A stretch of 64,000 nt of DNA, from positions 62,001-126,000 of the forward strand of contig NZ_QFFU01000005.1 in the NCBI RefSeq assembly GCF_003131185.1. Reading direction: 5' to 3'. This stretch comes from Pseudomonas ovata. Its GTDB lineage: Bacteria; Pseudomonadota; Gammaproteobacteria; Pseudomonadales; Pseudomonadaceae. The notes under the pieces were generated by a model. It was not told the origin of the DNA. It made no database searches and saw only the letters and a program-made list of their open reading frames with translations. The position numbers and the translations under genes are program-made. Of this stretch, positions 35,182 to 43,717 are shown piece after piece; position 1 is the stretch's first letter, and each line of letters opens with the position of its first letter.

Positions 35182-35577
35182 ATGAGCCAGCCCCCGATTC
35201 GTCCGCCCTGCCCGCCTGGCGCCTGCGATTGCAGGCGTGAGCAGTTGCAGGCGGCCGGCACCGACCCACGCATCCTGCTGCTGACCCGCGAGCAGGAGCA
35301 CAAACTGCTCGAGCGCCTGGAAAACGTCGAAACCCTGGAGCAGTTGCAGCATCTGCAACAGCGCATTTTCGATCAGTTGGGGCTACGAGTGCATATTGCG
35401 CCAGGCCCGAACGAGGTCAAGACCATGCGCGGCATCAGCATTCAGATGGACCCGGTGCCGGGCCTGTGCCGCAAGACCCGCGCAGCGATCCCGGCGGCCA
35501 TACGCCGTGGCCTTGAGAGGCGTCCGCACATTGCCTGGGACCTGCTCAACACCTTCGACCTGCTGCGCGATGCCTGA
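35182..35577 (+). CDS. Hypothetical protein with N-terminal Cys cluster
   Basis: 131-residue cytosolic protein I do not recognise. The N-terminus has PPCPPGACDCRREQL (Cys10, Cys15, Cys17), suggestive of a metal or iron-sulfur site, and one further Cys near residue 108. The middle (LLTREQEHKLLERLENVETLEQLQHLQQRIFDQL) is probably a coiled coil or helical hairpin, and the C-terminus is basic. The ATG at 35182 was preferred over an upstream TTG. The 300 bp before it hold nothing else recognisable. Confidence 0.65.
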   Translation: MSQPPIRPPCPPGACDCRREQLQAAGTDPRILLLTREQEHKLLERLENVETLEQLQHLQQRIFDQLGLRVHIAPGPNEVKTMRGISIQMDPVPGLCRKTRAAIPAAIRRGLERRPHIAWDLLNTFDLLRDA

Positions 35578-35616
35578 CTGACGCCGGACCTTGCGCCCGG
35601 CGTACAGATCAACGAC

Positions 35617-35940
35617 TCAGCGGTTCGACAGCAGACGCTTGATGATCAGGCCGACACCGACGGCAATCGCCGCCGACTTGACCGGATTGGCCTTCACATA
35701 AACGGTCACCTGCTCGACCTTCGACGGGCCGGCCAGCGGGCATGGCGCTTTGGGCTTGAGCAGGCCTTCGGCACGGTCCAGCAATTGCCCCAGCAAGTGA
35801 CGCGATTGCGGTCCGCGATCGGCGCCGATCGAACGGCCGCGCTTGAGCAGCGCATCGGCCTCGTCCAGAAAGGTGCTCAATTCCGAGCGGGTCTTGACCT
35901 TGAGGTCGGTGGCCAGTTTGTCAGTGATATCGCGTGCCAT
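35617..35940 (-). CDS. DUF883 (ElaB/YqjD-like) membrane-anchored protein
   Basis: 107-residue protein with an amphipathic helical N-terminal part (KLATDLKVKTRSELSTFLDEADALLKRG), a C-terminal NPVKSAAIAVGVGLIIKRLL segment that forms the single membrane anchor, and a basic end. The NPVKS-(A/I)-G-x-G pattern is that of the DUF883/ElaB family, whose members tether ribosomes to the inner membrane in stationary phase in E. coli. That role here is inference. It converges on the Cys-cluster gene. Confidence 0.82.
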   Translation of the reverse strand: MARDITDKLATDLKVKTRSELSTFLDEADALLKRGRSIGADRGPQSRHLLGQLLDRAEGLLKPKAPCPLAGPSKVEQVTVYVKANPVKSAAIAVGVGLIIKRLLSNR

Positions 35941-36039
35941 GAGCTGTACCTGATGAGTGGAGATAAAACGTTGACTGCCGGGTGCAGGGCTTCGTTCCGT
36001 TGATCCACACAGGCGAACACGGGCAGGCGAGCCTGCCGG

Positions 36040-36663
36040 TCATGCCAACGGCGAAAACCCCGCCGGCAGATACACCACCGAGTTCATCTCCTTGAGCTGC
36101 GGCCCGGAGTTCTCCGGCGGCCAGACGCCGTCCTGTACCGCCCGGGTGCGCACATCCAGGCGTTGTTCCAGGCTTGCATAGGGCCAGATGTGCAGGTAGC
36201 GCGGCACGCGGCCACTGGTGGCATAGAACGCGGCATACACCGCCGAGTAGCCATCAGCGGTGCGCGGGCCGACCGCTTTGTGCCAGCCCTCCAGGGTCGG
36301 CGCCAGGCCCGAGGTCACCAGGTTGTATTCGCGCAACTCGTAAAACGGCCCGTGCTTGCCCGGCGCCAGCGGCTCCAGAAAGGGAAACAGCCGGTAGTCG
36401 TCGATCTGCTGGTCGAGCACGAATTCGCCAATGCCGAAGGCATCGGGGGCCAGCAGCACCCGCTCGCGCTCAGCCTGGCGGGCGTCATTGCTGGTAAAGC
36501 CGCGCAGCACGGCGACGGTGTTTTGCGGGCCGATTTCCGAGAGCCAGCAACCGACCAGGCTCACGCCCTCGCCCGCTTCGGCCAGGGCCGCTTGCAGGCG
36601 CGGCAGGGCCTGGGCCGGGGTGCGCACGCGCAGGGTGAAACGGATCAGTTCGTACAGGTGCAT
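36040..36663 (-). CDS. NIPSNAP family protein
   Basis: 207-residue protein with two ferredoxin-like (dimeric alpha-beta barrel) repeats: MHLYELIRFTLRVRTPAQALPRL at the start and FYELREYNLVTSGLAPTLEGWHKAVGPR in the second half, ending with MNSVVYLPAGFSPL. NIPSNAP proteins are small-molecule-binding or enzyme-like proteins of unclear function. It starts 2 bp after the MFS stop codon (TGACCATG), so it is translated with that transporter gene and may act on the same substrate. Confidence 0.85.
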   Translation of the reverse strand: MHLYELIRFTLRVRTPAQALPRLQAALAEAGEGVSLVGCWLSEIGPQNTVAVLRGFTSNDARQAERERVLLAPDAFGIGEFVLDQQIDDYRLFPFLEPLAPGKHGPFYELREYNLVTSGLAPTLEGWHKAVGPRTADGYSAVYAAFYATSGRVPRYLHIWPYASLEQRLDVRTRAVQDGVWPPENSGPQLKEMNSVVYLPAGFSPLA

Positions 36664-36665
36664 GG

Positions 36666-37964
36666 TCACTCCAGCGCAGGGGCAGGTTTCGAGGGGGACG
36701 CGTGGGCATGACGCGACATGGTCAACAGGGTCAGGCTGGTCACGGTGCCGAACAGCAGCAGCATCACCGACACCGGCCACACCGCATGCACCGTGGCAAA
36801 CAGCGCGGTGGCGATCAGCGGGGCAAAGCCGCCGGCAAAGATCGAGGCGATTTCATGCCCCAGGGCCAACCCGGTGTAGCGCACATGGGTCGGGAACAAT
36901 TCGGCCATCAAGGCCGGCTGGGTGCCGATCATCGCCCCGTGGCTGACCGGCAGGCCGAGCACCAGCGCCAGGTACACCAGCAGCGGGTCATGAGTGTCGA
37001 ACAGCCAGAAGAACGGAAAGGCCAGCGCCACCAGGCTCAGCGAGCCGAAGGCGTACACCGCCCGGCGCCCGACAATGTCCGACAGCCAGCCCCAGAACAG
37101 GATGCTGAACGCCTCCAGCACCATGGCCAGCATCACGCCCATCAGCACGATCTGCGTCGACAGCCCGCTGAACTTGGCATAGGCCATGGAAAACGACAGG
37201 AAGATGTAAGCCCCGCCGTTTTCCGCCAGGCGCAGGCCCATGGCTTGCAACACCGCCTTGGGGTGCTCACGCAACACCTGCATGACGGGCAGGTGTTGCG
37301 TGGCCGATGTTTTTTGTTCGTTGAAGGCACGGCTTTCCGGCAGCCGATGGCGAATGTACAGGCCGACGCCGAAGATCAGCACGCTGGCCAGGAACGGGAT
37401 ACGCCAGCCCCAGCTCATGAAGCTGTCCTGGGGCAGCAGCTGCACCAGGTAAAAGGCCCCGGCCGACAGCACAAAACCGCCGCTGACCCCGAGCTGGCTG
37501 AACGAGGCATAGAAGCCGGCCTTGCCCGGCGGGGCGTTCTCGCTGAGCATCAGCACCCCGCCGCCCCACTCGCCGCCGGCAGCCACGCCCTGCACCAGGC
37601 GCAGCAGCACCAGCGCCAGCGGCGCCAGGTAACCGGCCTGCTCATAGGTGGGCAGTAACCCCATGAGGAAGGTCGCCAGGCCCATCATCGCCAGGGTGAT
37701 GACCAGCGCCAGCTTGCGCCCGTGCCGGTCGCCTACATGGCCGAAGATGATGCCGCCGACCGGGCGGGCGACAAAGCCCACGGCAAAGCCGGCAAAGGCC
37801 CCCAGCGTGCCGAGCACAGGGTCCGTGCCGGCCGGAAAGAACAACGGCCCGAACACCAGCGCGGCCGCGGTGCCGTAGAGAAAGAAGTCGTACCATTCCA
37901 GCGCATTGCCGATCACCGAAGCGACCACGATGCGCCGCATGGGCGGGGTGCTGTGTGTTGTCAT
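36666..37964 (-). CDS. MHS-type MFS transporter (metabolite:H+ symporter)
   Basis: 432-residue inner-membrane symporter with 12 hydrophobic segments. Family signatures: GNALEWYDFFLYGTAAALVF in TM1, PVGGIIFGHVGDRHGRKLAL (motif A) and RLVQGVAAGGEWGGGVLML in TM4, as in shikimate, alpha-ketoglutarate and proline/betaine carriers. It is co-directional with the iac operon and with the oprD gene upstream, so uptake of indole-3-acetate or an intermediate is plausible. It is coupled to the NIPSNAP gene. Confidence 0.9.
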   Translation of the reverse strand: MTTHSTPPMRRIVVASVIGNALEWYDFFLYGTAAALVFGPLFFPAGTDPVLGTLGAFAGFAVGFVARPVGGIIFGHVGDRHGRKLALVITLAMMGLATFLMGLLPTYEQAGYLAPLALVLLRLVQGVAAGGEWGGGVLMLSENAPPGKAGFYASFSQLGVSGGFVLSAGAFYLVQLLPQDSFMSWGWRIPFLASVLIFGVGLYIRHRLPESRAFNEQKTSATQHLPVMQVLREHPKAVLQAMGLRLAENGGAYIFLSFSMAYAKFSGLSTQIVLMGVMLAMVLEAFSILFWGWLSDIVGRRAVYAFGSLSLVALAFPFFWLFDTHDPLLVYLALVLGLPVSHGAMIGTQPALMAELFPTHVRYTGLALGHEIASIFAGGFAPLIATALFATVHAVWPVSVMLLLFGTVTSLTLLTMSRHAHASPSKPAPALE

Positions 37965-37992
37965 TCAACAGTGCTCCATTCAAGCGCGGGGG

Positions 37993-38147
37993 TGTAGGAG
38001 CGCGCTCTGCCCGCGACCGGCTGCGTTAGCAGTCGTAAAATTGTGGCGTTTCGCAGATTTTTGACGTGTTCACAGCTGTAAATCTGAGGCGTTTCGCAGA
38101 TTTTACGACTGCTGCGCAGCCGGTCGCGGGCAAGCGCGCTCCTACAG
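37993..38147. repeat. REP-type inverted repeat element, copy 2
   Basis: TGTAGGAGCGCGCTCTGCCCGCGACCGG at one end (first 20 bases diagnostic) and the inverse at the other, with an inner near-duplicate GGCGTTTCGCAGATTTT. It fills the gap between the MFS and oprD genes. Confidence 0.8.
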
Positions 38148-38163
38148 GCCATCCGTGGGGGAT

Positions 38164-39399
38164 CTACCAGAGCTTCCAGGTGTAGGTGGTGTAGAGCCGG
38201 TTCTCCTGGAAGTCATCGCCGAAGTTCTGCTGCACCAGGTAGTTCTTCCACTCCACGCCCAGGCCCTTGAGCGGACCGTTTTGCACCACGTAGCGCAGGG
38301 CCAGGTCGCGTTCGTTCTCGTGGCCGTCGGACAGGCCGGCGCGCTGGATGTCCTTGCCCTTGATGTAGCGGGTACTGAAGGTCAGCCCCGGCACGCCAAG
38401 GCCGGCGAAGTCATAGCTGTAGCCCAGGCCAACCGAGCGTTCCTGCGGGCGCATGAACGGCTGGTTGGCCCAGTTGAGCAGGTAGAACTGCGGGATATAG
38501 CCATTGGGCGTCGGGAAGATGCTGTCGCCGTACATGCGCTGGTAGGCCACGCTGAAACGGTGGCCGCCCTTGGTCAGGGCCAGGCCCGTGGACAGCGCAC
38601 GGTTGTCGATTTCGCCGTTGAGCGCCTGGCCGTCCTCGTTGTTGTCGAACCAGCGCACATCGGTGCGCAACCTGTAGCCATTGCCCAGGTCGGCCTGGTG
38701 CATCAAGCCGTAGTAGTGCTGCTGGTAGATGTCATGCATCACGCCATAGAAGTAGCTGGCCTGCAGGTTGGGCAACAGGTTGTAAGTGGCGCCACCAAAA
38801 TCCAGGCCCTTGCTGTCGAGGTTGTCGGTCGAACCGTACTTGTAGAACTTCTCGTGGTCCGACGACTCGCGCGTCACTGCCGACCAGAAGCGCCCGCCGG
38901 TCAGGGTCAGGTTGGGGATCTCCTTGCTCTCGATCACCGCGCCCTGGTAGATCGTGTCGAGCTGGCGGCTGGGGTCATGCCAGGCGATCGGCAGCTCCGG
39001 GCGCATGTCACCGACTTTCAGTTCGGTCTGCGAGTACTTCATCTTCAGCGTGGCACCGGCACGGCTGTAGTCGTCCGGGATGCCGTTGATGCGGTCATAC
39101 GGCAACGTGCCGTCGTTGCCTTCGGAGTCCAGCACATACGCGTACTGGGCATCCAGGTCCAGGCCGAAGGCCAGCGGCGTTTCGGTGTAGCCGGAGGTGA
39201 ACTGCAGGTCGAAACCTTGCGACCAGTTGCCGACCTTGCTGGTGGCGGCGCCACTCTCAGTGAAGTTGCGGTCCAGCCAGAGGTTTTTCATGTCGACTTT
39301 CAGATGACTGTCTTGCCAGACATCGGCGTGGGCCATGCCCATGCCGAGACCCAAGGCACTGGTGATGCCAATGCTGCGTGCAATGAACGAGGACAACAT
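38164..39399 (-). CDS. OprD-family outer-membrane porin (iac locus)
   Basis: 411-residue porin. The signal peptide ends around MAHADV (residue 26), followed by SHLKVDMKNLWLDRNF, KVGDMRPELPIAWHDPSRQLDTIYQGAVIES and a C-terminal strand ENRLYTTYTWKLW. It differs clearly from the other OprD in this window. CAGGAG precedes the ATG. It lies 262 bp after iacG in the same direction and before the MHS transporter, so it may give the outer-membrane entry step for the auxin pathway (inferred). Confidence 0.92.
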   Translation of the reverse strand: MLSSFIARSIGITSALGLGMGMAHADVWQDSHLKVDMKNLWLDRNFTESGAATSKVGNWSQGFDLQFTSGYTETPLAFGLDLDAQYAYVLDSEGNDGTLPYDRINGIPDDYSRAGATLKMKYSQTELKVGDMRPELPIAWHDPSRQLDTIYQGAVIESKEIPNLTLTGGRFWSAVTRESSDHEKFYKYGSTDNLDSKGLDFGGATYNLLPNLQASYFYGVMHDIYQQHYYGLMHQADLGNGYRLRTDVRWFDNNEDGQALNGEIDNRALSTGLALTKGGHRFSVAYQRMYGDSIFPTPNGYIPQFYLLNWANQPFMRPQERSVGLGYSYDFAGLGVPGLTFSTRYIKGKDIQRAGLSDGHENERDLALRYVVQNGPLKGLGVEWKNYLVQQNFGDDFQENRLYTTYTWKLW

Positions 39400-39570
39400 G
39401 TGACGGCTCCTGTCAGCCCGTGGGCTGTTTTTTTATGTGTTGTGAGCAGATCAACGAAGCGGAACTCGGCAGGCGAATCCGCGGCATGCTTCTAATGGCA
39501 AAGGCTCGCGAAAGACGGGGTCAGGCCCCGGCCCGGCATGGCGACATGCCGGGGTGTTTTATTGATGTGT

Positions 39571-39666
39571 TGTAGGACCGGCTTCAGCCGGGAAGTCGCG
39601 AACAGGCCGGCACGCTCAATATCACCAGCGCCCGACAGGCAGCATTCGCGACCGATGGTCGCTACA
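39571..39666. repeat. REP-like element at the end of iacG
   Basis: TGTAGGACCGGCTTCAGCCGG at 39571 and CGCGACCGATGGTCGCTACA at its other end, a second REP class. The last few bases include the iacG stop codon, so the element abuts or has trimmed the gene end. Confidence 0.65.
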
Positions 39667-40147
39667 GGCTGCCCAGGCGGTGGTAGGCGCGGTTGAAGTA
39701 CACCAGGCCTTCCTCGGCACCGCCCTGGCGCAGGCTCTGGATCTCGCAATAGAAAATGTTGTGCGAGCCCACTTCGTGCACCTGCGCGATGCGGCAATCG
39801 AAGTTGACCAGCGCTTCGAGCATCACCGGCGCACCGCTTTCCAGCGTGGTCCAGGCGGTGCTGGCAAAGCGTTGCTCCATGCTCAGCGCCTTGTTGGCAA
39901 ACGCACCGGACAGTTCCTGGTGCGCACCGGTCAGCACGTTGACGCACAGGGTGCCGTTGGCCTTGAACTGGGCATTGGAGTTGGAGGTGCGGTTCATGCA
40001 CACCAGCAACGTCGGTGGCGAATCGGTGACACTGCACACCGCAGACGCGGTAAAGCCGCAGCGCCCGGCAGGGCCGTCAGTGGTGATCACCGAGACGGCA
40101 CCGCCCAGCAGGGCCATGGCATTGCGAAAATCGGTTACGTCGACCAT
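39662..40147 (-). CDS. iacG: Flavin reductase of the indole-3-acetate pathway
   Basis: 161-residue FMN-binding split-barrel flavin reductase (HpaC type): FRNAMALLGGAVSVITTDGPAGRCGFTASAVCSVTDSPPTLLVCMN and the closing FYCEIQSLRQGG..LVYFNRAYHRLG. It supplies reduced flavin, most likely to the IacA monooxygenase. GAGGAG lies 8 bp before the ATG; longer frames are artefacts. It is last in the iac operon, 11 bp after iacF. Confidence 0.9.
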   Translation of the reverse strand: MVDVTDFRNAMALLGGAVSVITTDGPAGRCGFTASAVCSVTDSPPTLLVCMNRTSNSNAQFKANGTLCVNVLTGAHQELSGAFANKALSMEQRFASTAWTTLESGAPVMLEALVNFDCRIAQVHEVGSHNIFYCEIQSLRQGGAEEGLVYFNRAYHRLGSL

Positions 40148-40158
40148 GGTCGTTCTCC

Positions 40159-41118
40159 TCAGATATCCAGCACGAGTTTTTTTGTTTTGGCCCGCGAACA
40201 GCACACCAGGATCTGGTCGTTGCCGGCTTTCTCCTCGTCGGTCAGGTACACATCGCGGTGGTCCGGTTCGCCTTCGAGCACATCGCACAGGCAAGTGCCG
40301 CATACGCCCTGCTCGCAGGAAATCTCGATCTTGATGCCGACCCCGGCCAGCGCGTCGAGAATGCTTTGCCCCTCGGCGACCTGCACGGTCTTGCCGCTGC
40401 GCGCCGCGACCACTTCGAAGCTTTCGCCACTGGCGTCGACCTCGACCTGGAAGTACTCCTTGTGGATGTGGTCCTCGGCGTAGCCTTGCTGGCGCGCGCC
40501 GTTGATGACCCACTCCATGAAGCCCGAAGGCCCGCAGGTGTACATGTGCACGCCGCGTTCGCCCTGCCCCAGCACCTTGACCAGGTCCAGGTTCTGCCCG
40601 GCGCCTTCATCATCGAAATGGGTGATGACCTTGTCGGCAAACGGCGCCGCTTGCAGCTGTTCCAGAAAAGCGCTGCGGCTGCGCGAGCGGCCGCAGTAAT
40701 GCAGTTCGAAATCCTCGCCGCGCTGTTGCAGTGCGTAGGCCATGGCGATCATCGGCGTGATGCCGATGCCGCCGCCCAGCAGGATCGAGCGCCGCGCGCC
40801 GGCCACCAGCGGAAACAGGTTGCGCGGGGTGCTGATCTGCACCGACCGGCCTTCGAGCAGTGTGTCGTGTACGCCGACCGAACCGCCGCGCGAGGCCGGG
40901 TCACGCAGCACGCCCAGGCGATACAGGCTGACATCGGCCGGGTCGCTGCACAGCGAATACTGGCGCACCAGGCCCGGGGCGATGTGGATGTCCACATGCG
41001 CGCCGGCTTCGAACAGCGGCAAGGGCGCGCCATCGGCGCGGGTCAGGTCCAGCACCACCACGCCATCGCCCTGCACCTGGCGCTTGCTGATGACGACATT
41101 CAACAGTTGTTCATTCAT
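40159..41118 (-). CDS. iacF: Phthalate-dioxygenase-reductase-type electron transfer protein
   Basis: 319-residue reductase with the domain order flavin-binding barrel (GLVRQYSLCSDP), NAD-binding domain (LLGGGIGITPMIAMA; YTCGPSGFMEWV) and C-terminal plant-type [2Fe-2S] ferredoxin (CEQGVCGTCLC, then a distant Cys in VCCSRA). This is the arrangement of VanB and phthalate dioxygenase reductase. It passes electrons from NADH to the IacCD oxygenase. The ATG at 41118 is preferred over an in-frame one ten codons upstream. It follows iacE by 30 bp. Confidence 0.92.
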   Translation of the reverse strand: MNEQLLNVVISKRQVQGDGVVVLDLTRADGAPLPLFEAGAHVDIHIAPGLVRQYSLCSDPADVSLYRLGVLRDPASRGGSVGVHDTLLEGRSVQISTPRNLFPLVAGARRSILLGGGIGITPMIAMAYALQQRGEDFELHYCGRSRSRSAFLEQLQAAPFADKVITHFDDEGAGQNLDLVKVLGQGERGVHMYTCGPSGFMEWVINGARQQGYAEDHIHKEYFQVEVDASGESFEVVAARSGKTVQVAEGQSILDALAGVGIKIEISCEQGVCGTCLCDVLEGEPDHRDVYLTDEEKAGNDQILVCCSRAKTKKLVLDI

Positions 41119-41148
41119 GGCTAATTCCTTGGGTTGGGCACCGATCAA

Positions 41149-41889
41149 TCAGCGCATGAACAGGCCGCCGTTCACGTCCCAGGTCGCCCCGGTGGTGAAC
41201 CAGGCTTCAGGCCTTGCCAGTTGCACGATAAGGTCGCCGAGAAAATCCGCATCGCCCAGGCGCTGCACCGGGATATTGCCGATGAGGCCGGCCAGGCGCT
41301 CGGCCGGCACCGCGGCATGCACCGCCGGTGACTCGATCGGGCCTGGGGCGATGGCATTGACCGTGACCCCGCGGGCGGCGAATTCCTTGGCGAAGATCTT
41401 GGTCAGGGTCACGATGGCACCCTTGCTGGCGGCATAGTGCGCGCCGGTGGCGGTGCCGCCGTTCTGTCCGGCCAGCGAGGCCATGTTGATGATCCGCCCG
41501 TAGCCGGTCTCGGCCAGGTGTGCGCCGAGCACCTGGCAGCCGAGAAACACGCTGCGCAGGTTGACGCTGACCACCGCGTCGAATTCCTCGGGGCTGATCT
41601 GCATCAGCGGCGTGGTCTTGGTCACCGCCGCGTTGTTGACCACCACATGCAGGGCGCCGAAACGCGCCAGCACCTGGGCCAGGGCCTGCTCGAAATCATT
41701 TTTGCTCGACACGTCCAGGCGCACCGCCAGGACCCGCTCGCCGCTGCTGTCGAGCTGCGCGGCGGCGCTGATCGCGGCCTGTTCGTCGCGGTCGCTGACC
41801 ACGACGTGATAGCCGGCTTCAAGCAGGCGGGCACAGAAACTCAAGCCAAGGCCCTGCCCGGCCCCTGTCACCAATGCAACCTGGTTCAT
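41149..41889 (-). CDS. iacE: SDR oxidoreductase of the indole-3-acetate pathway
   Basis: 246-residue short-chain dehydrogenase/reductase with an intact active site: Gly motif TGAGQGLG, NNAAV, the Ser in NMASLAGQ and YAASK (Tyr and Lys). In iac-bearing bacteria IacE acts after IacA on the hydroxylated auxin, giving dioxindole-3-acetate. It is 11 bp after iacD. Assignment rests on gene order plus family. Confidence 0.9.
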   Translation of the reverse strand: MNQVALVTGAGQGLGLSFCARLLEAGYHVVVSDRDEQAAISAAAQLDSSGERVLAVRLDVSSKNDFEQALAQVLARFGALHVVVNNAAVTKTTPLMQISPEEFDAVVSVNLRSVFLGCQVLGAHLAETGYGRIINMASLAGQNGGTATGAHYAASKGAIVTLTKIFAKEFAARGVTVNAIAPGPIESPAVHAAVPAERLAGLIGNIPVQRLGDADFLGDLIVQLARPEAWFTTGATWDVNGGLFMR

Positions 41890-41900
41890 GGTCGGGCTCC

Positions 41901-42377
41901 TTAAAGGATGTAGCCGATGCCCGCGAGGGTATCGTCACTGTTGATCAGGCGGACCAGCTTGCGCTGGATCTTGAAGCTGCCTTCATGGCGGACCAGTTCG
42001 TAGACCAGGTCAGCGCTGTAGTGCTTGAGGCTGTCCTTGCGGAACTCGCGCACGTTCTGCGCGCAGCGCACGGTGACGTTCTGGCCATCATCGACCAGCA
42101 CGCGGAAACGCGAGAGCGTGCGCACCGTGCGTGGCTGCGGGCTGGTCGAGATCGACTCGCCCCCGGTCAGGCGCTGCACGCGCAGCTTGCGCATGTGGTG
42201 ATCGTCGTAGGCGTAGTTGAGGGTGTTTTCAAAGTCTTCTTCGCGCGGGTCGATCGGGATGATGTAGGTGCCCTTGTCGCTCCACAGGTTCAGCCAGGTG
42301 TCGAATTCGCCGTGGTCGAGCATGTCGCCTTCGGCCCAGATGAAAGCGGTGACTTCTTGCAGCAGTTGAATGTTCAT
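41901..42377 (-). CDS. iacD: Ring-hydroxylating dioxygenase beta subunit
   Basis: 158-residue small subunit with the cystatin-like/NTF2 fold of Rieske dioxygenases (LQEVTAFIWAEGDMLDHGEFDTWLNLWSDKGTYIIP; YELVRHEGSFKIQRKLVRLINSD). It has no cofactor of its own and stabilises the IacC trimer. The ATG at 42377 is 14 bp after the iacC stop; longer frames run into iacC. Confidence 0.92.
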   Translation of the reverse strand: MNIQLLQEVTAFIWAEGDMLDHGEFDTWLNLWSDKGTYIIPIDPREEDFENTLNYAYDDHHMRKLRVQRLTGGESISTSPQPRTVRTLSRFRVLVDDGQNVTVRCAQNVREFRKDSLKHYSADLVYELVRHEGSFKIQRKLVRLINSDDTLAGIGYIL

Positions 42378-42391
42378 GGGGTTCTCCGGGC

Positions 42392-43666
42392 TCAGGCCGA
42401 CATCATCTTTTTCCATTGCTGGTACGCCGCACGCATGCCGGTCTCGGCACTGACGTCGGACACCCGGCCGTCTTCGCTGGGCTGCTCGCCTGGCAGGCCA
42501 CGGTTGAGCATGATCCACAGCTCTTCACCGGCACTGGCGCCCTTCTGCACGCGCTCCCAGGCCTCGGAGTCGTCCGGGGTGCCAAAGCCCATCGGGCCCT
42601 GGAAGTGCTCGTGCAGGCGCAGGCGGTAGCGGTTGGCCGCTGCCGGGCCGCCGTCCATGGTGATCACCGAGTGATGGATCTCGGTCTCGGTCACCGAGAT
42701 CGGCTGCAGCACCCGGAAGAACGCCATCGAACAGGCGACGTTGGGGAACAGGTTGAGGTTGAAGCCGGTGCCGCCCACGGCGCGTACGATACGGCGCACC
42801 TGCTGCTCTTCCAGGCCTTCGTCACGCAGCTCGGCGGCCAGGGCCTCGAAACGCTCGGGGATCGGTTTGTCCAGGTCCGCTTCCAGGTCGATCAGGTCGG
42901 GAATCATCACCATCACGCTGTGGCCGTTGCCCAGGTCCTCGACGTAGCCGGGGCCCTTGACGAAGTCGAACAGCTCCAGGGTCTGCTCGTCGACCGACGA
43001 CAGAAAGCTCTTGTGTACCAACGGGAAGTGGTAGGCGTCGGTGGTGTTTTCGAGCTGGATCTTCCAGTTACCGGGGAAGCGGAAGCGGTGTTCGCCCGGC
43101 ACCTTGATGCCGTAGCCGGCGCCCTGCTTCATGAACAGGTCCATCCACTTTTTCGCCGGGCCCAGGAAGTCCACCAGCGGCTCGATGTCGTCCTTGAAGG
43201 TGGCGAAGATCATGCCGGCGTAGCTTTCAACCCGCAGGCTGACCAGCGGCAGCTCGGCCTTGTCGATGCAGTCGGCGTAGCTTTCCGGGTGCGGAATGGC
43301 ACGCAGCGAACCGTCCAGGCCGTAGCTCCAGCCGTGGTACGGGCAGACAAAACTGTTGGCCTTGCCCTTCTTGTGTTCGCACACGGTGGCACCGCGGTGG
43401 CGGCAACGGTTGAGCAGCACATGCACGGCCTTCTTGCGGTCGCGCACCGCGATCACCGGCTGCTTGCCGATGTAAGTGCTCTTGTAGCTGCCGGCGTCGG
43501 GGATCTCGCTTTCGTGGGCGACCCACACCCAGGTGCTGTAGAAAATCTTCTGCAGCTCGGCATCGAACAGCGCCGCGTCGGTGTACAGCGCGGTGTGGAC
43601 GCGGTCGGCCTTGACCAGCTCGGCGGGGTCGACCGCCAGGTTCACAGCGGGAATCAGGTTAGTCAC
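42392..43666 (-). CDS. iacC: Rieske ring-hydroxylating dioxygenase alpha subunit
   Basis: 424-residue catalytic subunit. Rieske [2Fe-2S] ligands are visible as CRHRG and CPYHGW (about residues 88-112). The mononuclear iron site lies in QLENTTDAYHFPLVH. The length and C-terminal region (FNLNLFPNVACSMAFFRVLQP) resemble the salicylate/anthranilate-type subgroup. With IacD and IacF it carries out the step leading from dioxindole-3-acetate to catechol, as reported for P. putida 1290-type clusters. It follows iacI by 51 bp. Confidence 0.93.
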   Translation of the reverse strand: MTNLIPAVNLAVDPAELVKADRVHTALYTDAALFDAELQKIFYSTWVWVAHESEIPDAGSYKSTYIGKQPVIAVRDRKKAVHVLLNRCRHRGATVCEHKKGKANSFVCPYHGWSYGLDGSLRAIPHPESYADCIDKAELPLVSLRVESYAGMIFATFKDDIEPLVDFLGPAKKWMDLFMKQGAGYGIKVPGEHRFRFPGNWKIQLENTTDAYHFPLVHKSFLSSVDEQTLELFDFVKGPGYVEDLGNGHSVMVMIPDLIDLEADLDKPIPERFEALAAELRDEGLEEQQVRRIVRAVGGTGFNLNLFPNVACSMAFFRVLQPISVTETEIHHSVITMDGGPAAANRYRLRLHEHFQGPMGFGTPDDSEAWERVQKGASAGEELWIMLNRGLPGEQPSEDGRVSDVSAETGMRAAYQQWKKMMSA

Positions 43667-43717
43667 GGTGTCTCCTCGTCGGCTCTGCTGGCCGACCGTT
43701 CAAGAATGCGGTGTGGT

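Noticed and set aside
39517..39562. Terminator after iacG (CCCGGCAT / ATGCCGGG hairpin)
   Set aside because: The T-rich run follows the hairpin on the plus strand, whereas the iac transcript comes from the minus strand; no plus-strand gene ends here.
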